The notes: generated from the letters alone by a model not told the origin. A DNA stretch of 64,000 nucleotides from Kingdonia uniflora (GCA_014058105.1 JACGCM010002535.1:3906001-3970000), one strand, 5' to 3'. Numbered from the stretch's first letter, positions 11,456-23,308 are shown. Numbers and translations: made by a program.

Positions 11456-11870
11456 TTATAACTTTACCAGTTTCCTGGTGAGATCGATTTTGGGATGCTC
11501 ACATGAGCAGGCTAAGCACTGGGATCCTTTCATGTTCCACGTGCCACATGGGGTATTGCAACGTAATGTATGGTAGTAGATAAATGTTATGTCTTTCATG
11601 GCATGGAGCCAATCACGCCCTAGAATGCTCAAATATTCACACTTCTTGTTAATGACATGAAAACTGCTTTGGAGGGTAACTACTTCGGTAGCGCCATTAA
11701 AACCTTTGAGTTCGACGCTGTCTGGTGTTATGAGATCATTTTTTTTGCATAATGCGGACAATTTGAAGGAAGAGTACGTTTGCTGTACTGCCCGTATCGA
11801 TGAGCATCGTATGGAGGACGAGGTACTTTACCTTAATCATAATAGCCAAGGGGTCTGAATGGGGGAATTA
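11456..11870 (-). pseudogene. pol: Aspartic protease of element B
   Basis: On the minus strand the active-site motif LIDTGSTANVLF lies near 11780-11820. The open stretch 11761-11456 follows in a shifted frame with ELKGFNGATE and LGRDWLHAMK, the typical C-terminal half with the flap and a Gly-Arg-Asp-Trp motif. It would process the Gag-Pol polyprotein. Confidence 0.8.
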
Positions 11871-11989
11871 GACATTTGAAGTGTCGCAATTGATGAAGGA
11901 TATACCTTCTGGTCGGGGGAGGCAGTGGCTAGATTCGGGTAGAAGGATGGGTAGCTTCTACTGATAGGTAAGCTTATAACATTCTTCAA

Positions 11990-13600
11990 CTCGTTTACAT
12001 TTTCTTCGGGTGTGGCCGCTGCCGATATTATTAACTTCAATTAGGTAGAGTTGAAAAATATGTACCTTGGCTAGGTCGATATTTGGAGCGGGTTGGGGCT
12101 TAAGGAATGACCCATCGAGATAGCCGGAGAGGTCAACAACATATTAGTGTAGTCGACCGACTTTAAGAATCATTTCAAGTGAACCGTGCAGAGCGTAGCA
12201 CTTGTTTGTAGGGTGGCAATTGCATTTGTGATTCTAGCAATAAGGCTCATCCTTTCTAACCTTAATGGGGAAGGGAGTGGGGGCATTTATGGCTGTCGTT
12301 CTCTTGAGAAACGGGAGCGACCATGGGTGTATTCGATGATCGAGGTTTGCTGGGGTTGGTGATCGAGGCATGTCCCTGGCAATTTGGTTCGCAGAGATGT
12401 TCGAGGTCGATATATCTATTGACCTTGGATAGCATCTCCTCGAGGGTTCGTGACTTTTGGAGCATAATATACTCCTTAAGGCGGATGTGGTTGGGCAGGG
12501 TGTTAGAGTAGACAAGGATGGCATTCGAGCAATTGAGGTTTTCAACTTTGTGTGATTCATCAAGAAAATGCTTTGTGAAGTTTTCAAGTGTTTCAGTAGG
12601 TAATTTGCGGAAGTTAAAAAGGGCATCGATACGGACCTCATGATCCTTATTAAAGGCAAAATGGAAGATGAAATGGTTCAAAAGTTGTTCAAAACATCGA
12701 ATAGAGCCGTTAGGGAGGCTGTGGTACTATTTGAGGGGACTGTTAGTAAAAATGGTAGGAAATATGGGACACAAGATGTGATCAGCTGTGGAATGCAGGC
12801 TGAAAGTATTCTGAAACTCAAGGACATGAGATTATGGGTCCATATTGTGGTATTTGTAGATTTTTGGGGTACGAAAATTTGGAGGAACCTCGACAGTGAG
12901 GAGCTTTGGGAAAATGGGGTAATCGAATCGATTCTATGAGTGGCCTCATGCTAATACGAATGGCGGCTTAAATTTTTTGTCGAGTTCATGCTTGGTGCTA
13001 TAAGCAGGTCGAGGGGGAGAACGCCGGGGGCCAGGGTGGTAAGGCCGTGGGTTAGGGGTGTGTTCGGTATTGCAGTCCCCGAGGCGTTCCCTAGCAAGGC
13101 ATCGTGTGGGGTATCGAGAAGTATGAAGGGTAGAGTTGGATGAATCCTTCGTAATGGGGACACCATGATGGATCCAGCCGGTAGGTATGGGGGTGGGGGT
13201 ACCCTCGGCATTGAGGTGGACCGTAGGGACCTCGATTCGGGGATGGGGTCCGAGTTTTGCACGAGCTGAGATACGCGAGGGGGCAGGTGCGTGAGAAAAC
13301 ATAGTAGTGTCTTGGGTGTGAACGTGTTGAAGTTCACCAACTGTATTGCGCAGTTCGTCCAATGCTTGATGTTGGTGGTCATTATCATCTAAACGGCGCT
13401 GCTATTCTGACTTGAGTTCTTGTCATCTATCCTCATGCTCAATACGTAACTGGTTGGTATGGCGTTCCTCAGCTTGGGTAAATTATTGGCTAATGAGGGT
13501 GAGTTGGGCGGCGATGCCATCGTTGGAGTTTCTGACAATGGCAGAGGTTGAACGATGGGTGGGGGCCATTGATTGTGGCCATAAGGGGAAAGAAAATGAG
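11990..13600 (-). pseudogene. gag: gag of element B
   Basis: The retrotransposon Gag core reads on the minus strand from about 12930 (VEVPPNF, then SLPNGSIRCFEQL) into the open stretch 12681-12262 (AFNKDHEVRIDALF, FLDESHKVE, RTLEEMLSKVNRYIDLEHLC). A Cys/His knuckle remnant lies near 12190-12250. The N-terminal half, 12940-13600, is a proline- and arginine-rich region. Element D carries the same protein at 45880-47590. Confidence 0.75.
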
Positions 13601-13618
13601 GTTGGAAAGGGTGGGTAT

Positions 13619-13636
13619 AGCACAGACAGTGCCAAA
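13619..13636 (-). promoter_or_regulatory. Primer-binding site of element B
   Basis: Read on the minus strand, TTTGGCACTGTCTGTG directly follows the 5' LTR end. It differs by one base from the site of element A. Confidence 0.8.
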
Positions 13637-14327
13637 TGTAGGGCACTGGTTTAGCAGAGGGGAAACTTTTCTCTTATACCTTGAAGGTTACCTTTGGCTA
13701 GAGGTTTTAGCAAATATATAAGACTATAAACAACTAGTTTAATGCGCTAACATACTTGTGTGGATTCCATGAATTAGGTTCTCCATGACCTCTAGCGTGG
13801 ATTTGAATAGTAGATTGTATATTGAGATGTTGAGTTAGGTGATAGTTTAAGTTAATAGAAGGTTACAGATTATTCGAAGGTAATGTTAGGAGTATTTTAG
13901 GCAAAGTTTTTCTAACCCCTCCACAGTGTTTCCTCTCTTCTATTTATAGGAGATAGAAATGGGGTAAGTCACCATGTGAGGTTAGATTACATGTATACTC
14001 CTTACGGCAGCTGTCCTATATGATAAGTCTGTTCTGATACTATAGCTATCTGGAGGCCAGTTTCTATTATTTTGTCTGGTGAGCTGGCTGTCAGGTGTGT
14101 ATGCCTTCAACCATGCATTACTATGGTCGAAGTCATTCAGGAGTTAATGTTGACCGACCGTATTTGGCTTCGGCTTAATTCGATTTACTATGTGCTAAGT
14201 GTTCGATTAATCTCGGAAGACGTCATGGAATTCGTTGTTGTCTTGCTGGGCTTCAAGTTTCTAGTAAGCTTCGATGCAGCCTTCGTCTATTCGACTAGTA
14301 CTAGAAGGCTCTGAGCAGGCTACTGCA
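13637..14327 (-). repeat. 5' LTR of element B
   Basis: 691 bp, the same length as the copy at 2719-3409. By eye the two are roughly 80-85% identical, which implies an old insertion. A minus-strand TATA box (CTATAAATAG) lies near 13940. Confidence 0.9.
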
Positions 14328-15300
14328 CTCCTTAAGATGAATATTTGAATCTCCGCAATTTTTCTAATCATATCCACGGACAAGTTATGCTGTCCCTCTC
14401 AACCATTAGGGCCAATCGAAAGCTGCCCGTAATGTATTCATCACAAGGTAAACTATCATTCTACTGATAGCTGTTATGCTTTACAAAGGTTGCTAGAATT
14501 CATTTTCAAGGAGGGATAGATGTGCGAATACATTATCGATCTAGAATCTTATAAAGATGGCAGCTATAATAAGCAACTCAAAGTAGTCCAGGTCGAAGAT
14601 CAATCTAAGGAGAAGCCTCTCTACCATATGTACCATGGCAACATGATTGAAATTCATCAGATTAACAACTCTTGTCGATTCAAGCGCATAAGAGTATTAG
14701 AATGTTGCGATCTCACACCTCAAGATAAAAAAGCCAAACTTTTACATGAGTCGAGCAATCGCCAGCTTGGGATCCCATTCGAAGATTGTAACATTAGTCA
14801 TATAAAATTTCCTCATCATGATCCATTAAACATAATGCTCAAGACGAAGAAGTTTGTCATGCATACAATGATGATCGATACTGGAAGCGGTATTGAGATT
14901 CTCTTTCAGAGCACAATCGACCAGATGGCATTTGTCGATCAAGTTATTCCAAGCGACACCGATATCAGTAGATTTAATGGTTCCAAAGAAGAACGAATAG
15001 GCAAGATCATCTTACCTATTACCGCAGGACTAACCACAATCGACGTCGCCTTCTACGTCATCAATGTTAAATCTCCTTATCTCAGGATTATGGGCCGCTG
15101 TTGGATTCACAGCATAAAAGCAATCTCTTCTACCTAACATCAAGCATTCTGCTTCCAACACAATGATGGTATCTATGAAATCAAAGGTATTCAAAATATT
15201 TCTTGAGCTTCCAAGAATACCGTATTTGCCATTCTAGATTCCTTAGACAGATATAATACATAGTAATTATAAAAAGCTGATCACCTTGAAAATCAGCCTT
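14328..15300 (+). pseudogene. pol: gag zinc knuckle remnant and protease of element A
   Basis: Element A resumes after the insertion of B. A worn Cys/His knuckle near 14455-14495 (NYHSTDSCYALQRLLE) precedes the open stretch 14520-15137 (205 codons). That stretch contains a linker, then the retropepsin active site MMIDTGSGIEILF (about residues 118-130), and a Gly-Arg-x-Trp motif (MGRCWIH) near its end. The open stretch has no internal stop and is the best-preserved coding segment of element A. The frame closes at 15137, where intact relatives continue into RT. Confidence 0.8.
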
Positions 15301-15329
15301 CAACAGAAGAGCTTACATAATATATCAAC

Positions 15330-16270
15330 ATTGATGGACCTAACAGAGGTACTTTTATCAGTACTTAGCTGGTCTAGCACGATAAGGATGCTCTCATACA
15401 ATTATTACGATTCTATCAAGACATTTTAAGGCAGACTTTTGAAAAGATGCATGGGTCGATGTGACCAAGGCATGTCACAAATTGGCTATCAACATGAACG
15501 CCACGGTAGTCAAACAGAAATAGCGGCGACTATCACCTCATTTTTAAGATAAAGTTAACATAGAGATTGAGAAATTGATCAAAGTGGGATTCATTCGGGA
15601 AGCCAAGTATCCAGATTGGATGTCCAATATCATCGTTGTCCCAAAAAAGAATGGAAAAGTTTGAGTTTGTGTAGATTTTATAAATTTAAACAAATACACT
15701 CCAAAAGGTAGTTTCCCTCTTCCCAACATCCATCAAATTTTTGATTCTAAGGCAGGCCACAAACTCTTATCAATGATGGACACTGCTTCTAGATATAATC
15801 AGATTCCTCTCTTGGAGGAAGATCAAGAAAAAACCACTTTCATCACTAAAAGAAGACTTTACTACTACAAAGGCATGCCCTTCAAACTCAAAAATATAGG
15901 CGCCCCTTATCAACGGTTGATGTCTACTTTGTTCGAAGCAGATCTTTAAAAAATCGTGAAAGTTTACATTGATGATCAATTGTACAAGAACATACAGTCA
16001 ATCGACCACATCACAGATCTCAACACAATATTCAACATTCTTTGATCTTATAGGATACGACTTAATCTTGATAAGTGTCAATTCAGAGTACATTCAGGCC
16101 GATTCCTCAGCCATCTTATCAGCAAGAAGGAGATTGAGGCCGATCCTGATCTTATTCGAGTTCTCCTCAATATGCCATCTTCAAAGATAATGAAAGATGT
16201 ACAAAAACTTGCCGGTAAGATTGCCGCTATTAATCGATTTGTTTCTTAATTTTTGGATCACTGTCATTAG
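15330..16270 (+). pseudogene. pol: Reverse transcriptase of element A
   Basis: From IDGPNRGTFIS near 15330 the RT region follows. The core reads EIEKLIKVGFIREAKYPDWM, VCVDFINLNKYTPK, MMDTASRYNQIPL and FKLKNIGAPYQRLM. The catalytic VYIDDQL motif lies near 15963-15983, then LNLDKCQFRVHSG. Most of it sits in one frame broken by only a few stops (for example after AD in EADL). It has the same order as in element B but is on the opposite strand. Confidence 0.85.
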
Positions 16271-16279
16271 CTGTTCCTA

Positions 16280-16882
16280 CTACCTCGCAGTTGTACCAAA
16301 TGAGGAAAAGTTCAGCACAATGCAGAGATCCAATCGATATAAGAATGCGAGGTAGCTTTTTAGGAACTCAAAACCCATTTGGGGAAGTTTCCCATCATGA
16401 GTAACCCAGTAGATAATGAGGAATTGATCATCTACCTGGCAGTTACAGATACTTCTATCAGCTTGGTTCTCATTCAACATGAAGGGAAAATTGAAAAACT
16501 AGTCTACTTCTTCTGCAAAACCCTCACTCCAGCAGAAATGAGGTATTCTAAAATTGAGAGACTCCTTTTAACTCTTGTTTGCACTTCATATAAACTTAAG
16601 CACTACTTTAAAGCTCACTCAATCAAAGTCATGACGAACTACCCACTCTGGGAAGTTTTGTCCAAGAAAGAAGAATCTAGGAGAGTGCAACAATGGTCAG
16701 TTAGTTTGGGAAAACATGATATCAAGTTTGAACAACAATATTCAGAAAAGGGTCAAGCCATTACCGATTTTCTCGCGGATTTTCCAGTGGAAGATCCTGA
16801 GTGGGAAGAGTACGATCCTGACCTTGTAAAAGAAATTACAGAAGATCCACCCACCAAAGTATTTGATGAGGGAGCTGAATGA
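16280..16882 (+). pseudogene. pol: RNase H (RT-associated) of element A
   Basis: The stretch 16379-16882 is open for 167 codons. It contains LIIYLAVTDTSISLVLIQ, YFFCKTLTPAEMRYSKIERL and KLKHYFKAHSI, then VQQWSVSLGKHDIKFEQQ and KGQAITDFLADFPVED, and ends with an acidic linker. The linker leads straight into the second RNase H domain. Confidence 0.85.
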
Positions 16883-17493
16883 GTTACAAAGAAAGGGTGG
16901 GGATTTTTTACAGATGGTTCAGCAGGACCCGCAAGGTTAGGTATTGGAATAGTATTGATTACCCCTTTCAATGACAAAATCGAGAAATCAATCCATCTAG
17001 ATTTTAAAGCCTCCAGCAATGCACCGAATACAAAGCTCTCATTCATAGACTCGACCTCACACTTGAGTTCGACGAACCAGGGCTCTGAGTCTGCACAGAT
17101 TCTCTACTCATTATTCACCATTACGCATTGTAGATGGGATGAGCTAGTTTGCGAAAGCAACTCTCGATTATCTTCCTCAAGCTGAAAATAGATATGCCAG
17201 TTCCTTGGCTTATCTAGTCGGTTTCTTAGGTACAAAAGCTAGATATCTCTATATCAAAGTGATATCAACCCCCAATATTGATCGACATTCTATATGCATG
17301 ATCAACAATGGGGGCGATGAAGAGGACGACGGCGATTGGCGAAAGCTCTTTATTGCCTATCTCAGCGCAAAGATCGAATACGACGGGCCTCTTCCAACAG
17401 ATTTGAAAGAGCACCGATAGTTAATCAAAAAATTGAAGAGCTATACAGTTCAAAATGGTTTTTTCCATCACCATTCAGTCACAGGGCCTTATC
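16883..17493 (+). pseudogene. pol: Second, archaeal-type RNase H of element A
   Basis: GWGFFTDGSAGPARLGIGIV opens the domain, and the core continues through 17190 with frame changes. From 17180 another frame gives LPQAENRYASSLAYLVG and STPNIDRHS, the linker that precedes integrase in related elements. A LINE inserted at 17494, so integrase resumes only at 19107. The domain identifies the Tat lineage. Confidence 0.75.
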
Positions 17494-17519
17494 AGGTTTC
17501 GAGATATTAAGATTTTACT

Positions 17520-17910
17520 ATTAGCTCTAGAGATCAATATATTGGAAATTCCCTGCAACCCATAAGAAGCAGATAAAAGAATCTGGAAACATGATAGCTA
17601 TGGGATCTTCACTGTTAGAAATGTTTATGAGACTATAAGGAAAAAATCGAATACGGCATGGTGGTGGAAGTATACGTGGAGAGGAAGCGTTCACCAAAAA
17701 CTTGGGGGTTTTGAATGGAGATTGGTAAATCATATCCTACCTTTGGATGATATTGTTCAAAAAAAGGGAATCCAAGTCACTTCATGATACACTCTTTGCC
17801 GATTGCAGGAGGAATCAGAAACACATTTGTTCTTGCACTGCCCATAAGCTGCAAATTTTTTGTTATGGGCTACTAATACTTTCTTTCTTCCTTCTATAAC
17901 TAGTACAGAC
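17520..17910 (+). pseudogene. LINE reverse transcriptase zinc-binding segment (zf-RVT)
   Basis: In broken frames this reads DKRIWKHDSYGIFTVRNVYE, FEWRLVNHILPLDDIVQKKG and, after a shift, THLFLHC, the zf-RVT pattern found after RT in plant LINE ORF2. Two or three indels or stops interrupt it. It precedes the RNase H segment below. Confidence 0.65.
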
Positions 17911-17925
17911 ACATAAAAATCCATT

Positions 17926-18690
17926 ATGGAAAAGAGCCGTTCAGCTAGCAGCTATATAAATGACCTTTGGATTACAACCGTTTTCTCTATCTGCCATATA
18001 ATCTGGATAGCTAGGAACAACTTGCAATTTGACGATACAACGCCATCCGTGACTAATATGAAGAGGGAGATTCTAAAAAAAATTCAGTATACTACTGAAC
18101 TGTCAAAAGGAAAGATGAATAACAACATACAGGAACTGCGGACCATCAAAATTCTAAAAGTTCAATGCAAGGCCAATAGCTATGCAGGTGTACAAAGCAG
18201 TTTTTGGGACCTGCCTACGCCGAATGAAGTTAAAATATGTTGTGATGGCTCTAGTATTGGATATCCAGGTGCTGCTAGTATTGGTGTGGTACTTCAGGAT
18301 AGTGAGGGAGCTGTTCTAGGGGCATTTAGTAAGGCGATCGTTATCTCAAGTAGTTTTGTAGCTGAAATACTTACGATACTTACAGGTATTCAGAAAGCGG
18401 CTGCAAGAGGTTGGCATAATCTATGGGTGCTCTCCGACTCCGAAACAGCAATTAGAGCATTTAAAAATGATAAGAATCCCTGGAAGTTTAAGATACAATG
18501 GAGTCTACTCAAGAAATCCATTCGACAAATTCGTTTCAGCCACACATGGAGGGAATGCAATTTCTCCGCCGACCTAATGGCAAGGAGAGGATCCAAAAAT
18601 GCTGAACCTTTTGAAGAAGAATATAGTGGACGCCCATCTTTCCTCACGAGAATTGAAGTTCCCTTCATTGAGTACTTATTATTCCGCTGA
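17926..18690 (+). CDS. LINE C-terminal RNase H segment
   Basis: An open frame of 254 codons. Residues about 105-220 are an RVT_3-type RNase H: KICCDGSSIGYPGAASIGVV, then FVAEILTILTGIQKA, then LWVLSDSETAI, and finally CNFSADLMARRG. The catalytic acidic residues appear to be present. It is the distal part of a plant LINE ORF2 whose upstream part was lost on insertion, so this open frame is a remnant, not an independent gene. The minus-strand fragment at 57955-58407 belongs to a similar LINE. Confidence 0.7.
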   Translation: MEKSRSASSYINDLWITTVFSICHIIWIARNNLQFDDTTPSVTNMKREILKKIQYTTELSKGKMNNNIQELRTIKILKVQCKANSYAGVQSSFWDLPTPNEVKICCDGSSIGYPGAASIGVVLQDSEGAVLGAFSKAIVISSSFVAEILTILTGIQKAAARGWHNLWVLSDSETAIRAFKNDKNPWKFKIQWSLLKKSIRQIRFSHTWRECNFSADLMARRGSKNAEPFEEEYSGRPSFLTRIEVPFIEYLLFR

Positions 18691-18719
18691 TCAAGACTTC
18701 TGCTAGTTTTCATGTTTTA

Positions 18720-19000
18720 TTCAAATATATCCTTTCCTGTTCAAACACAATAGTAACTGAGTGTTTTTATTCAAATAAAAAATTTCCTGTTCGAATACAC
18801 TTGTTTTATTCAAATAGAATTATTTCTGTTCGAATAGATTTTTGCCTGGCCAGTTTTATTCGAATAATTTTTTTTCTATTCGAATAGAATTCTTCCTCGG
18901 CAGTTTTATTCGAATAGAAATATTTCTATTCGAATAAAATTCTTCCTGGGTAGTTTTATTCGAATAGAGTGCTATTTTATTTGAATATAGTTCTTTTTTT
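18720..19000. repeat. Palindromic TTCGAA tandem array
   Basis: At least seven copies of a TATTCGAATA-like palindrome, separated by T-rich or CCTGG-containing spacers, recur about every 20-30 bp. Older variants with TTCAAA lie at the left edge. The array lies in the 3' untranslated part of the LINE, downstream of the stop at 18690. Confidence 0.8.
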
Positions 19001-19106
19001 AGAGTGGGAGGGCATATGTATCCTTGATTTGTAATTATCTTATAATCTTTGATTAAGCATATATAAATAATCTAAATTTTTTGCAAAAGACAAACAGGGT
19101 CTTATC

Positions 19107-20120
19107 TCAAGTGACTCTCTAGGAAGAAAACAGACAAATTGGTCAAAGATTTATATGAAGGAACTTACAGCTCCCATGCCGCGGGTCGGTCACTTGCTAG
19201 CATAGAAATTATATAGGGAGTATTCTAGCTAGGCATGTGCAAGCAAGTAGATGAGTACTCATACAAATGTGACACAATTCAACGACATGGATACATGATC
19301 CGTGCCCCTGCGTTTGAGCTACATGTAAGCAAGGTGTTTTGGCCATTCAAAAGATCGGCGCTCGATCTCGTTGGTGAATTTCCTAATACTCCAGGTAGCT
19401 AACGATATCTACTTGTAGCTAAAGATTATTCTAAAAAATGGGAATAAATCATCACTCGGATTGGATGCCCCCACCTGATTCGAATTGATAATGGGCCACA
19501 ATTTGTTAGAGAAAAAGTCATAGCATTCCTCAAAAAGCACAACATCGTCCACTCACCATCTAATCCCTACTACCCTCAAGGCAATGACCAAGCTGAATTC
19601 ACCAACAAAACCATCGTGGATGGACTCAAGATAAGGCTTCACTCACAGATAAAAGGAAACTGGACACTAGTACTCCCTCATGTCTCATGGGCATACCGTA
19701 CCACTCCACATCAATCTACCGGTTGCAACCCATTCCTCCTCACCTTTGGCACAGAAGCCGTCATTCCAACAGAATACCACCATTCAATTAAAGATCACAA
19801 GCTTACTGATGTAGAAAATGTGTTTGAATTGGCTTGCAACATGAATTGGATTGATAGAACTAGGGAATGTGTTATTGCCAACCTAGGTCGATGTCACCAT
19901 ATGATAGCCAGTTCGTAAAACAGAAGTGTCTGAAGCTATACTTTCTAAATTGACGATCTCATCTTCAGAGAAATTACTCAACATAGAAAAGAGGCACATG
20001 CTAGGAAACTTGCAGAAAATAGAGATGGTCCATTCCTAATCAATGGTCAAACTGGTCTGGGATCATATTATCTCATGACGGAGCAAGGAGTTCGAATCCC
20101 AAATCCATGGAATACTAGGT
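19107..20120 (+). pseudogene. pol: Integrase of element A
   Basis: The N-terminal zinc-binding region is degraded (19150-19280). The core has ALDLVGEFPNTPG, then IDNGPQFVREKV near 19490, then NPYYPQGNDQAEFTNKTIVD, so D, D and E are visible. An internal deletion near 19440 removes roughly 70 bp that element C keeps. The stretch 19616-19918 is open and covers the end of the core. The C-terminal part ends near 20120 with GSYYLMTEQGVRIPN and NTR before a stop. Confidence 0.8.
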
Positions 20121-20279
20121 GACTAAAACGGTACTATCGTTAAGTCTTTCACTAGACCACTTCCAAATTCTCTTCTTTCTATTCCAAAAGTGATATTTTC
20201 ATCTCCGTACAATTTACATTCTATTCTATTCAATGAAAACTTCCAAGTTCTTTTTTTCACATGACTCTCTACTTACGTA

Positions 20280-20720
20280 GATAATACATAGATTAAAGCA
20301 AAGAAAATACTAGCTTTCAATCGACCCCTGTTCCCATTAAAACAAAGGTAAAACTAGCTTTCAATTGTACTCTATACATACTTTTCGATTAAAACAAAAG
20401 TAATACTAGTTTTCAATCAAAGAACTCTACCAGACATAAGATAAAGCAAAGTTAAAAATAGATTTTAATCGAACTCTATACATACTCTGCGATTAAAACA
20501 ATGGTAATACTAGTTTTCAATCAAAGAACTCTACCAGACATAAGATAGAACAAAGGTAAAACTAGCTTTCATCTCTTAATATGGCTGCAACAATTATACC
20601 GATTAAAGTAAAGGTAAAACTAGCTTTTAATCAAACTCTATACATACTCTGCGATTAAAATAAAGGTAATACAAGTTTTCAAACAAAGGTAAAGGTAGCT
20701 TTCGTCTCTCAATATGCATG
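20280..20720. repeat. Tandem repeats of element A
   Basis: Repeats built on GATTAAAACAAAGGTAA followed by ACTAG(C/T)TTTCAATC, with higher-order units of about 115 bp containing ACTCTACCAGACATAAG and CTCTATACATACTCTGCG. They lie between integrase and the end of the antisense gene. Element C has the same array inverted at 36480-36860. Confidence 0.85.
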
Positions 20721-23221
20721 TGACAGATAGTTTTACAGGTTACATATACAGCCACTACAAAGGATTCTTCTCTGCCGATGGGAGGTCATCTACGCTTTCC
20801 CCTACAACTACAAGACGATCAGCCATAAAATCTCGAGCTCTCGCAGCTACAGTAATCCTGCCATACTCTACCAATTTAGTAGGTTGAGAACCTAACTCCA
20901 TTTCCATGGAGTTCATTTAGTTTCCTTGATCTACATCAGCTCAGCAAATGCATCCTCTATCCGACAAACAGTCGTGCAAGGTATTTCTCTCTAACTCAAG
21001 CCTTCTCACCTCCTCAGCAAAATAGGCGATCATTGCCATTAAGATCTCTGAGCGCGATACTTTGGGCTTAGCTGCCTTGGAAAAATTCACTCTCATTTTC
21101 TTAAGGCGCACTTGCAACTTCTTGTACCCTGCTTCATGGTATTCTATACGACTATCTGCGCAGGACATAAGATTTATATGCTCCCTCGCCCTCTCATCAA
21201 TTTTATCAGGTTCAGCCTGGCTTATCATTCTCAATTCTGCCACCTGATCATGAAGTTCCTCAAGCTCTCTGTTTTTGCCTCTCTCGACAGGAGATTTCTT
21301 TAGCAATTCATCTTTTTCCTTATAAAAATATCCTTACCTCTAATCACCCGCTCTAACTCCTATTCCCTTCTGTAAGATGCATCAAACTTACCTTGGCACT
21401 CCCTTAACTGCTCATTTCCTTTTTGTATGTGACCTTAAGTACAAGCTATATTTTCCTTAAGCTCTCTGATTCGAGCTGATAGGCTGACCACATCCCCTTA
21501 AATAATAGAGACCCGGGCATTACCTTTATTCTTCCTCGAGCACTCTCTAGCCTCGACATTTTTGACATACAAATTGGCCTGATCCAAATTGGTTATCAAT
21601 TGTGCCACTCTCTTATTCAACTTATCACATTTTTTTGTACCAACCGGAACTCTATATCTTTAGCAGGTAAAACTGCAGTCAACTACTCAACTACAATTTT
21701 GGAGTTATATAGGACATCTCGAGTTCTCTTCAGCTCGCTATCTTTCTCAACCATTTTATTCTTCAATCGCTTCAGTTTGCTCCAGTTCACTCCTGTTACT
21801 CACTAAATCAGCTCGATTCTGTTCTTGTTCATTCATTTTGCTGATCATTTGGTCCTTCACACTGGCCATAAAATGGTGTGACTCTTTCTCTGACGTTTTT
21901 AACACCTGGATACGGTATCGAGCCATGCCCCCCTCCTTACTCTTTTTCATCAGCACATCAAACTGGCTTTTGAGCTTTGCATTATCTTCCTTCATCTCCG
22001 CGAGCTCTTTTTACCCCTTACTAATTTTGGCATCCTTCTCCTCGATATATTGAATAAGGTCATCAACAGTTTGTGTTGCCTCGATGAACTTGAAATGTAC
22101 CTTTATGTGTTGATCTTCCCTATCTTCATTTACCTCTCTTATTATATCGAACTCCACCACAAACTCTTGGTTCTATTGACGTGTCTCTTCTTCACTCAAG
22201 CGAGCTGACTCGAGTTTGATCTTCACATCACAGATACAATATAACAAGTTTGATTAAAGAACTCTCAATCAATACAAGCATGAATGCATTTCTAACAAAT
22301 TTCTATTTTTTGGCATCTACTGTGTAAAACTGCTTCTAAACTTAAGGTTGAAGTATGATCCTAGTTCGATGAACAATAACATATACTTCCAATTCCAAGG
22401 TACACATTCTCTATATTCTAACTTTTTCCACAATGTAATATTATCTATACACAGTCGAGTACCATTGCCCCTAAACTATTAGCATGTTTTTTCTCTGTCT
22501 CTATACTATAATTTTTACTATGTAGCTCTAAAATAATGCAGCATACAAGTTAAATATTTATTGCTCTTTTCTAACCTATTGCTCTGCTTGCGAAGTCAAC
22601 CGGGATGCTAAGGCATCTTTCTCCTTAGTGAGCTCAATCTCTAATTCTTTTTATTCTGAGGCGCATATCATTAAGTTCCTACAAACAAGGTTTACAAACA
22701 TCACTTAGCCTACAAAAATTTATCCTGCAAAAAGATGATCCATACAATTAGAGTTCACAAACCCCATATAATTACGCAACCACGGAGTCAACAATTTTAC
22801 TCTACCTTCTCATTCTCATTCTCTGGGTTCACAATGTCATCCCCTTGGCTCTCTCGCTTAGTTTGGGGAGAGATACCATCCAACCCTCTTACAACTCTAG
22901 CCCCATCAGCTTTATCCTCCTCTTTAATATAGGTATCCTCATAATGTCATTCACCTCAGCTTTGGAGTACCCCATTTTGAGGAGGTGGTGCCCAAGTCTG
23001 TCATGCTAGACTACCACCGCATTTAGATTCTTCCGCGATACTTCTATCAGCTCGATAATCTCTACCTCTTGTTGAACCTTCACAGAAGCCAGTTGCTTCC
23101 CCTCCCGAACCAAATTGGACTTTAATCAAGTTACCTTCTTCTCGATCACTGCCTTCCCACTCTCGAGCTTAACTTTCCCATCCTCCATTCCGGGGTAGAT
23201 CCCCTTCATAAAACGAGCAAC

Positions 23222-23308
23222 CTACAAAATAAAAAAAAACAAATCAAACACAATTTTAGCTCAAATCACTAAACAGAATTCACAAAACATTCAAATCACT
23301 AAACATAC
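23222..23308 (-). other. Intron in the antisense gene of element A
   Basis: Read on the minus strand, GTG/GTATGTTT opens it and a T-rich tract with TTTTGTAG closes it. Element C has an intron at the same place (33968-34049) with GTAAGC and TTTTGTAG ends. Confidence 0.65.

Larger units (their letters stand above)
2719..14327 (-). mobile_element. Element B: Tat-type Ty3/gypsy element nested in A
   Basis: An 11.6-kb minus-strand element bounded by two 691-bp LTRs (2719-3409 and 13637-14327), both TG...CA. Reading from right to left it carries PBS, gag, protease, RT, RNase H, second RNase H, integrase, tandem repeats, an oppositely transcribed extra gene and a polypurine tract. Flanking bases are TTCCC on the left and CTCCT on the right; they differ by two transitions and may be a worn 5-bp duplication. 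Element A gag stops at 2718 and its zinc-knuckle/protease region resumes at 14328, which confirms the insertion. Confidence 0.9.
17494..19093 (+). mobile_element. 5'-truncated LINE inserted in element A
   Basis: The insertion is flanked by ACAGGGCCTTATC (17481-17493) and ACAGGGTCTTATC (19094-19106), a 13-bp target duplication with one mismatch. Element A reads continuously across it when compared with element C. Only the C-terminal end of ORF2 is present, as is usual for incomplete target-primed reverse transcription. No clean poly(A) tail remains; the end is T- and A-rich. Confidence 0.85.

Noticed and set aside
12946..13388. Two overlapping minus-strand open frames rich in Pro and Arg
   Set aside because: They are the worn N-terminal region of gag B in different frames, not separate genes.
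17926..18690. Independent host RNase H gene
   Set aside because: It lies inside a LINE insertion defined by a 13-bp duplication and follows a zf-RVT remnant, so it is the LINE ORF2 end.
18720..19000. CRISPR-like array
   Set aside because: Spacers are short, T-rich and similar to each other, the host is a plant, and there are no cas genes.
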